A stretch of DNA of 64,000 nt, taken from contig CAYHGP010000002.1 in the NCBI GenBank assembly GCA_964356195.1, positions 46,863-110,862 of the forward strand, given 5' to 3'. The stretch is from 2-02-FULL-48-14 sp964356195. Lineage in GTDB: Bacteria; Patescibacteriota; Gracilibacteria; UBA1369; 2-02-FULL-48-14. The translations under genes and the position numbers were made by a program. The notes under the pieces were generated by a model. It did no database searches. It was given only the letters and a program-made list of their open reading frames with translations, and was not told the origin of the DNA. Positions 58,601 to 64,000 of the stretch are shown here, in pieces (position 1 is the first letter of the stretch; every line of letters begins with the position of its first letter).

Positions 58601-59815
58601 CTTGAAACAAAAGGGCTGAAAGATGGAAACTACACGGTTATTGTCTATGCTGAAGATAACTCCGGGAACCAAGTCATTTCAGAAACATATGAAGTTGTGA
58701 TAGATCTTTTTGACCCATACATTGGAAGTCATTTCTTCTCAACAGGTGTATTCGGTATGACCCCTGATGAATATGACGTGCTTGAATCGGCCGTTGGCCT
58801 GACTCAAGATTTCTACGTGCCTGTCGGAGGAGGAGCTACTGCCGTGAAATTGCTTGATAGTGAACACGGTGTGGAGATTACATTGAACTATTTGGAAAGC
58901 CTCGATCTTTGGAAAGGATCTATACCGTTCTCTGAATCCGGTTTGTGGGATTTTGAAGTTGTTGCTTTGGATGGTGCCGGTAATGAGCGTACTAAGAGAT
59001 TAGAATCAATTTGGGTCGCCGAAGGTGGTGCGGCTGCCGGAGAGAATGATGAAGTTATTGACCTCTACTCAGTTGAGTTATTCCGTTATTTTGAGGAAGA
59101 GAACGCATGGGAATCATGGGATGCGCAGCCTTTCAACCAGATCAATCCGAAGCTGGTTATGGCAGATGCTTCCTTCTCGTACGTTGTACCTGAAGGGCAA
59201 TATTACTTTGTTGTGAATGCGGACGGGTACCGCAAAATGACAAGTTCTATTTTTACAGTGAGCCAAACGACTATTTTAACTCCTGACTTATCACTTGAAA
59301 AACTTCCTTCATGGACGCAAATACCTGTGCTTGGAACTTTGCTTCGTTTCTTTGACTGGGGAACTTCCTTTGCGTGGTCTCCGACTGAAATTGATCAAAC
59401 CGGTTTGGATCAGACCACTGAGGACGTATCGTTGAGCGTTGGGGACACCTTCCCTCTCGATTTGCTCGGGCAAAATTCCATCCCGGAAGGCGTATTCGCC
59501 GTATCTTACGTGCAGTCATGGAATCCTTTTGGAGAGGAGCAATTAAACGTTCTTGATTCCCTGGACTCTGAATTGAAGCAAAAGATTTTGGTGTTTAGCA
59601 ATCTTGAAACGCAGAGTGAATTATCTCAGTTTGTTTCAAGAGGTTTGGAAGATGTTTCTGTGTTGGCGGATTCTAACGGTACAAGTGCCGATCTGTTGCT
59701 GATTAACAGTTCGCCTGTGAGCTATCTTGTAGATGAGAGCGGTTTGATCCTTGCGCGTCATATTGGAATTCTTACGGCTGAAGACTGGAGCTCATTCCTT
59801 ATTTCCAAACAATAA
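55611..59815 (+). CDS. Large secreted protein with thrombospondin type 3 (calcium-binding) repeats, interrupted by gap
   Basis: Signal peptide MRKKLLSFALIFVLLFTNIGI. Then a beta-rich N-terminal domain, a fibronectin type III-like domain (about 160-250), and a long array of DxDGDGxxD calcium loops (DTDGDGLTDAQEATYGTNP type), about three per 72-75-residue unit with at least six full units visible. Further on come an acidic linker, an Ig-like domain, a carboxypeptidase-regulatory-like segment and a C-terminal region resembling a TlpA/thioredoxin fold without its CxxC (SWNPFGEEQ). The gap at 56491 lies inside the repeat array. The frames match only if the gap is 2 modulo 3. The protein is probably cell-surface and calcium-stiffened. 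Confidence 0.88.
56491..56590. other. Assembly gap (100 N) inside the repeat array
   Basis: A placeholder in the TSP3 repeats, where near-identical units would defeat short-read assembly. Frame continuity shows that the true length is not 100; one or more 216-225-bp units may be missing. Confidence 0.98.
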
Positions 59816-59828
59816 CCACCATCAAACC

Positions 59829-61508
59829 ATGCTAAACCAATTTTTATTTCAAACGTTCAGCTTCATAGTTCACGTTCTAAGCGCTTTCTCAGCGCTTGTG
59901 ATGGCCTGGATTATTTTTGATTCTCGTTTTGAAGAGAGTCTGAAAGTAAAATCTACACCTAAGTACATGCAGAGCCTTGGTTTCCTTTGTTTGAGTCTGT
60001 ATTTGCTCTTGGGGCGTTCCTTCGATTTCCCTGCTACCGTGATAGCCGGGGTTCAAAGCTTGTTTGTTTTTGGGTTGTTTTTACTTATCTCAGGTTATTA
60101 TTTGGAACCGACTCCGTTGCTCAAGTTCAATAAAGAGGTTAAGAGGCCAAGAGGGAGTGCGCCTAATGCATATAAAATTATTCCTGCGTTAACGTTGTTC
60201 TTCATGATTCCATTTTTGGCCAGCTTGGTGGCTTGGGTGAGCACAGTTATGCAGAATGACTATCTCGGCATGCTTGTACTCTGGAACACGTACTTTAATC
60301 ACATTATAATCGGCCTTTTGGCGCTGCTCTTAATCCTTATGCTTGTGAAATACACGCGTGGACTACAGACACAGTTGAAACCGATGCTATTGGGTTTCTT
60401 TGGACTTTTGTTGGCGTACATAACTTTGACCATTAGTTTGTATCTCAGCAGTGATTTGCGTTTCGACATGTGGACGGGAATGTACGGAATTCTTTGGGTA
60501 CTTGAACGAGTTTTTATATTAATTGGCTCTCTATTCATTGGACGATACGGACTATATTTCATGCGATTCAGACTTAAGCCTCAATTGTTCGTTTACTTTA
60601 TAAGCTCCGCCTTGCTCATTTTCTTCACGGTCACAATTGTATTTTTATTAATTCTTCTTCGTGATTTCCAGGCCAATACATTGTTCAATTTGAAATCTTC
60701 GGCGAAGGCGATTGAGATCTCCATTGTAGAGAAGAGGAATGATTCCATTTTGGCTGCGAAGGCGTTGGTAAATGATTCAAGCGTGATCCTGGCTGTTGAT
60801 GCAGAAATCAGCTCCGACTTGACTGCTGCCGTGCAAGACATTTTGCAGACCAGCGGTGCCGACTACATTCTCGTGACTAATGAGGGGGCACTTTCATTGT
60901 ATGACTCCAGAGACCCTGAATACTTTGCAGAAAGTTTTTCCAATGATAAGTATTTGGTCCGTGCGCTTGAGGGCTCGTCGACTAATACTTTGATGCGAGA
61001 AGAAGGCGTGCTTGCACCACAACTTGTCTCAAGAACTTACCTACCTATCGTAAAAGATAAAAAAGTAATTGGTGGGCTTGTGGTTGGATTCTCAATCGAT
61101 AACCAGCTTGTTGACGCTCTTAAAGAAAAGACAGGGCTTGAAGTGACGCTGTTTGTGGATAACATACGTTCCGCTTCCACTTTTACTACTGACGGAGGAG
61201 TTCAAAGAATGGTTGGAACTCTTGAGGAGGACCCAGTAATTATTGGAACGGTACTTGGCCAGGGGAAAACCTATGAAGGCACCGTGGAGGTATTTAACGT
61301 GCAATATTTGGGTGTTTACTCACCACTGCTTGATGACGATGATAATATTATTGGGATGGTGTTTGTTGGAGAGCCTTCGCGCATTCTTGCAGCGATTGCA
61401 GGACAGTCCATTCAAGACACTTTAAAATGGATTTCTCTCCTCATTTTGCTTTCGCTCATTCCAATATATTTCTTCGTCAAACGCATTGCCATGAGTCAGT
61501 TGGTTTAG
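59829..61508 (+). CDS. Polytopic membrane protein with extracellular Cache sensor, no output domain
   Basis: 559 residues. About seven or eight N-terminal helices (residues 5-255) are followed by a further helix near 262-285, a Cache-like extracytoplasmic domain (about 290-530: ADYILVTNEGALSLYDSRD, VSRTYLPIVKDKKVIGGLVVGFSI, YLGVYSPLLDDDDNIIGMVFVGEPS) and a last helix (about 535-553) ending KRIAMSQLV. No HAMP, kinase or methyl-accepting part follows. It lies 13 bp after the TSP3-repeat gene, so the two are probably co-transcribed. An in-frame upstream start would overlap that gene and is rejected. Confidence 0.82.
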   Translation: MLNQFLFQTFSFIVHVLSAFSALVMAWIIFDSRFEESLKVKSTPKYMQSLGFLCLSLYLLLGRSFDFPATVIAGVQSLFVFGLFLLISGYYLEPTPLLKFNKEVKRPRGSAPNAYKIIPALTLFFMIPFLASLVAWVSTVMQNDYLGMLVLWNTYFNHIIIGLLALLLILMLVKYTRGLQTQLKPMLLGFFGLLLAYITLTISLYLSSDLRFDMWTGMYGILWVLERVFILIGSLFIGRYGLYFMRFRLKPQLFVYFISSALLIFFTVTIVFLLILLRDFQANTLFNLKSSAKAIEISIVEKRNDSILAAKALVNDSSVILAVDAEISSDLTAAVQDILQTSGADYILVTNEGALSLYDSRDPEYFAESFSNDKYLVRALEGSSTNTLMREEGVLAPQLVSRTYLPIVKDKKVIGGLVVGFSIDNQLVDALKEKTGLEVTLFVDNIRSASTFTTDGGVQRMVGTLEEDPVIIGTVLGQGKTYEGTVEVFNVQYLGVYSPLLDDDDNIIGMVFVGEPSRILAAIAGQSIQDTLKWISLLILLSLIPIYFFVKRIAMSQLV

Positions 61509-61514
61509 GCGCCT

Positions 61515-62150
61515 TTACGGACGCATGATTTTATAATCGCTAGGAAAAAATACCGTGGCAAGATGAAAAATGGTATACGAGATGAAAAAGGCGGCAAAAA
61601 CGTCGATGGAGTAGTGGAAGTGGCCCAGAATGACGGCGGTTCCGAACATGAGAGTTACAGCGAAAGCCGTATAACGGAAAACTTTATTGTCCCAGAGTAC
61701 CAAGGCCAGCAAAAATGGCATCCCCGTGTGGCCGGAGAAAAAGAAATCCGAGCCGGAACTCAAGGGAGACATGAAGTCCTCGGGATCCATCATAACGCGG
61801 TCCAAAGGCGGCCCCAAGTGTGTGAGTGAAATAAAGATCGACCGAATGACAATAAAGAGCGCGATGCTTTTAATGGCAAAAGGGATGTGCTTGGGTTCCA
61901 GAAAAAGGAAAAGGACTAAAAGACCAAGAACCACCATTACCCCTTCGTTCAAAATAAAATCCACATTGAAGTGGGGGATGTTGTCCAGGATTATATCGTT
62001 CACGGAATTACTGGCTTCGCGAATGGCGTAATTGCTGGCGAAGTGGTTGACCGTAAGGCTCCCCATAAGGAGCAGAATCCCCAATATATTAGAGCCCAAA
62101 AATTGTTTTTGGGTCCAGTACTGTTTATGGTGTGCGAGTAGTTTTTTCAT
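61515..62150 (-). CDS. PAP2_C / sphingomyelin-synthase-like phosphatase
   Basis: 211 residues, about six helices. The catalytic motifs are SGSDFFFSGHTGMP (near 130) and LGHFHYSIDVFAAFF (near 173), the two-His pattern of the sphingomyelin synthase branch of the PAP2 superfamily. It likely transfers or removes a lipid head-group phosphate at the membrane. It converges with the Cache gene (6 bp) and is divergent from the GT2 gene. Confidence 0.87.
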   Translation of the reverse strand: MKKLLAHHKQYWTQKQFLGSNILGILLLMGSLTVNHFASNYAIREASNSVNDIILDNIPHFNVDFILNEGVMVVLGLLVLFLFLEPKHIPFAIKSIALFIVIRSIFISLTHLGPPLDRVMMDPEDFMSPLSSGSDFFFSGHTGMPFLLALVLWDNKVFRYTAFAVTLMFGTAVILGHFHYSIDVFAAFFISYTIFHLATVFFPSDYKIMRP

Positions 62151-62204
62151 TTTTATGCGCGACCCAATTTAGCATAAGAAGATTTTTTGGTATAGTGGGC
62201 CTGT

Positions 62205-62894
62205 ATGAAGAAGAATTCCACGAAAGTTTCCTGCGTCATTCCCGCTTACAACGAGGGTAAAAGAATTTTGTGCGTGCTTGCAGCGGCTTTGGAAAATGAG
62301 TGGGTGGACGAAGTGATTGTAGTGGACGACGGCTCTACGGATGGAACTAAAAAGATGCTGGAGAAGAAAGAGGGCATCCATTTTATTTCCTATGCGAAGA
62401 ACCGCGGAAAAAGTTTTGCCGTAATGACGGGCCTCAAGCGTGCAAAAAATGATTTGATTCTGATGTTGGATTCGGACCTTTTGGGACTGACGTCGGATGA
62501 CATCACTCGCCTGATTCTTCCCGTGATTGAAGGACGGGCAGACATGAGCATGACCACGCGACAAAACAGTTTGCTCATTTACAAACTTTTGGGGATGGAT
62601 TTTGTTTCGGGCGAGCGTGTGTTCCACAAAAAAATCCTCGGCGATTTGGACCTCATTGGAAAGCTCCGCGGCTTTGGCTTGGAGGCGTACATCAATAAGA
62701 TTGTCGTGAAAAAAAGGCTGCGGCTGAAAGTGGTTTATTGGGACCACGTGATCACTCCGCGGAAATCTGTAAAGCTAGGCTGGTGGGCTGGAACCGTTGG
62801 AGATTTTAAAATGTTTCTTGAAATGGTGGCCACCATCGGGCTCTTGGGAGTGCTTTCACAAATCTTCAAAATGCGTTCACTGCGCGTGAAGTAG
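62205..62894 (+). CDS. GT2-family glycosyltransferase
   Basis: 229 residues, GT-A fold: SCVIPAYNEGKRI near 7-19, VVDDGSTDGTKKM near 40-52, YAKNRGKSFAVMTGL and the DxD-like LDSDLLGL. It resembles dolichol/polyprenyl-phosphate hexose synthases but lacks C-terminal helices. The extended -10 TTTTTGGTATAGT ends 8 bp before the ATG, so a leaderless mRNA is likely. Its 3' end overlaps the convergent GT4 gene by 18 bp. Confidence 0.9.
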   Translation: MKKNSTKVSCVIPAYNEGKRILCVLAAALENEWVDEVIVVDDGSTDGTKKMLEKKEGIHFISYAKNRGKSFAVMTGLKRAKNDLILMLDSDLLGLTSDDITRLILPVIEGRADMSMTTRQNSLLIYKLLGMDFVSGERVFHKKILGDLDLIGKLRGFGLEAYINKIVVKKRLRLKVVYWDHVITPRKSVKLGWWAGTVGDFKMFLEMVATIGLLGVLSQIFKMRSLRVK

Positions 62895-63884
62895 AAAAGC
62901 GTCCGCCGCGTTTTTCCAGGAATACTTTTTGGCTTTTTTGATGCAAGCGGCGCGGCTGAGGGCGAGACATTTGAGTGCATTTTTTCCGAGATCAGGACCG
63001 AGGTAGCCGTCCGTGCCGCTGCGAATAATATCTTTAGGGCCGGTACTGTTGTAAGCCGCCACGGGAAGGCCGCAGGCCAGCGCTTCCACAATGGTGAGAC
63101 CGAAAGTTTCAGTTTTTGAAGGGAAAACGTAGACATCGGAAGCGGACAATAAATCCACCAAATCCTTTCCGGTTTTGAAGCCTACGAAACGGGCGGCCTG
63201 GTATTTTTTTTGGAGCTTTTTTTTGGAAGGACCATCCCCAATAATGAGCTTGGAGCCTGAAAGCTTGGCATCCAAAAAATCTTCTATGCTTTTTTCGGGA
63301 GCGAGGCGGCCCATGAAAACGAAGATAGGTTTTTTGAGGCCTTTGGGTGCTTTGGCCTTTGCATTGCGCTTGAAAAGTTTTAGGTCGATTCCCTGCGGGA
63401 CGAAGGCTAAATTTTTAAATCCTCTTTCTTCGAGCTCGGCTTTGAGTGATTTACTGGCCACCAAAGTGTGAGTCCCCGTATTGTGGAACCAACGCATATA
63501 GCGGTAAGCCCCGGACTTCAGCACTTTCAGACGGAGTGGAGCGTAGTCCAGAATGTACTCCGGCAAACGGGTGTGGTAAAAACTCGTGAACTTCCAATGG
63601 TTTTTTTTGCAGACCTGCAGCGCAGCGAGACCGAGGGGACCTTCCGTAACGAGGTGAATGGCATCGGGGTTAGCTTCTGCGATGAGCTTGTTCATTTTTC
63701 TCCGCGCAAAGATCGAAAGTTTAATGTCCGGGTAAAATAATAAAGGAACCCCTAAAAACTGGCCGGGGTGAATGATGGTGACTTTTATGCCGCGCTTTTC
63801 CAGCTCGGTTTTCATGTTTGTGAGCCACGTCACAACGCCGTTGATGACTCCGTAGACATCGGTAACAAAAACTACGCTTTTCAT
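62877..63884 (-). CDS. GT4-family glycosyltransferase (mannosyltransferase-like)
   Basis: 335 residues, GT-B fold: VTDVYGVINGVVTWL at the N-terminus, as in PimB/MgtA-like alpha-mannosyltransferases, FVFMGRLAPEKSIEDFL, LIIGDGPSKKKL, and the E-x7-E motif PSKTETFGLTIVEALACGLPV. It probably glycosylates a lipid or surface polymer. The ATG overlaps the stop of the upstream gene (ATGA), placing it in an operon with the membrane protein at the window edge. Confidence 0.91.
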   Translation of the reverse strand: MKSVVFVTDVYGVINGVVTWLTNMKTELEKRGIKVTIIHPGQFLGVPLLFYPDIKLSIFARRKMNKLIAEANPDAIHLVTEGPLGLAALQVCKKNHWKFTSFYHTRLPEYILDYAPLRLKVLKSGAYRYMRWFHNTGTHTLVASKSLKAELEERGFKNLAFVPQGIDLKLFKRNAKAKAPKGLKKPIFVFMGRLAPEKSIEDFLDAKLSGSKLIIGDGPSKKKLQKKYQAARFVGFKTGKDLVDLLSASDVYVFPSKTETFGLTIVEALACGLPVAAYNSTGPKDIIRSGTDGYLGPDLGKNALKCLALSRAACIKKAKKYSWKNAADAFLLHAQ

Positions 63885-64000
63885 ACTTTGCGGCGTTTTT
63901 TAAAAAAGTACAAAATCAGGATAAATAAAATCACTCCGAACGAAATGAGTCCCACTTTTGTGAGGGTGCTGTCGATTTGTTCGTAGGCTTCTCCAAAAAA
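63881..64000 (-). CDS. C-terminal end of a membrane protein, cut by window edge
   Basis: Forty codons are visible on the minus strand: an amphipathic stretch (FFGEAYEQIDSTLTKVG), one membrane helix and a basic end KKRRKV. The arrangement is like the C-terminus of DedA/VTT proteins, but too little is seen for an assignment. ATGA overlap with the glycosyltransferase indicates co-translation. Confidence 0.6.
   Translation of the reverse strand, partial: FFGEAYEQIDSTLTKVGLISFGVILFILILYFFKKRRKV

Noticed and set aside
1..64000. Alternative genetic code with TGA as sense codon (as in Gracilibacteria)
   Set aside because: TGA ends many complete genes at the expected length (for example 53371, purL and the lipoprotein ATGA overlaps), and no conserved gene reads through TGA.

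Overview
The window looks like a scaffold from an uncultivated Candidate Phyla Radiation (Patescibacteria) bacterium, most likely of the Peregrinibacteria type. This is inferred from gene content, not measured. It carries type IV pilus and competence genes (pilB, dprA), large calcium-binding-repeat (thrombospondin type 3) and S-layer-homology surface proteins, many small lipoproteins, a DedA-PAP2-LssY fusion and many short family-less membrane proteins. TGA acts as a normal stop throughout, so the recoded Gracilibacteria/Absconditabacteria are excluded. Six runs of exactly 100 N interrupt or flank genes. Reading frames across at least two of them (recX and the large repeat protein) show that the true gap is not 100 bases, so they are placeholders of unknown length.

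Layout. 1-3.8 kb: tRNA-Glu, dnaJ, tRNA-Lys, a membrane protein, and a cluster of two interleaved short repeats (GACTAGTC and TGTATAGGCG) in front of a helix-turn-helix gene. 3.8-9.7 kb: AspD-like aminotransferase, glutamate dehydrogenase and pyruvate phosphate dikinase, a small nitrogen/pyruvate block. 9.7-16 kb: NAD kinase, two glycosyltransferases, purM, small membrane proteins, a CPBP protease and a candidate structured RNA with its own promoter and terminator. 16-22.3 kb: dprA, pilB, nusA, recX, recA. 22.3-27.4 kb: ftsE and purL, a lipoprotein and purQ with a PurS-like tail, the last three joined by ATGA overlaps. 27.4-32.5 kb: SLH surface protein plus Xer recombinase, then an HNH protein and dGTPase behind an operator that matches the one in the recA promoter. 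32.5-39.6 kb: PrsW-type protease, nrdR, L,D-transpeptidase, CNNM/CorC protein, argS and two proteins of unknown function. 39.8-46.6 kb: tRNA-Ser(GCT), the DedA fusion, nitroreductase, an RRM protein, DUF1761 and DUF378 proteins, a TPM protein and LemA.

46.8-55.5 kb is a signalling and redox region. It holds tRNA-Ser(TGA) overlapped antisense by a receiver-domain gene, a periplasmic-binding-protein histidine kinase and a flavoreductase-PAS-PAS fusion in one operon, then lipoproteins, mazEF, a His-rich lipoprotein, msrB and a second stand-alone receiver. 55.6-64 kb has the large TSP3-repeat protein, a polytopic Cache-sensor protein without an output domain, a PAP2/sphingomyelin-synthase-like enzyme and two glycosyltransferases.

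The observations I rate highest are: (1) the repeat cluster and its HTH gene, where copies of both repeats also lie inside the coding sequence; (2) an 18-bp palindrome GGTGAGTGCGCACTCACC that exactly fills the recA promoter spacer and recurs, slightly altered, before the HNH-dGTPase operon, which is a candidate SOS box; (3) the flavoreductase-PAS / binding-protein kinase / receiver operon; and (4) the small structured RNA at about 15.8 kb. All motif positions were read by eye; no database or folding search was possible.
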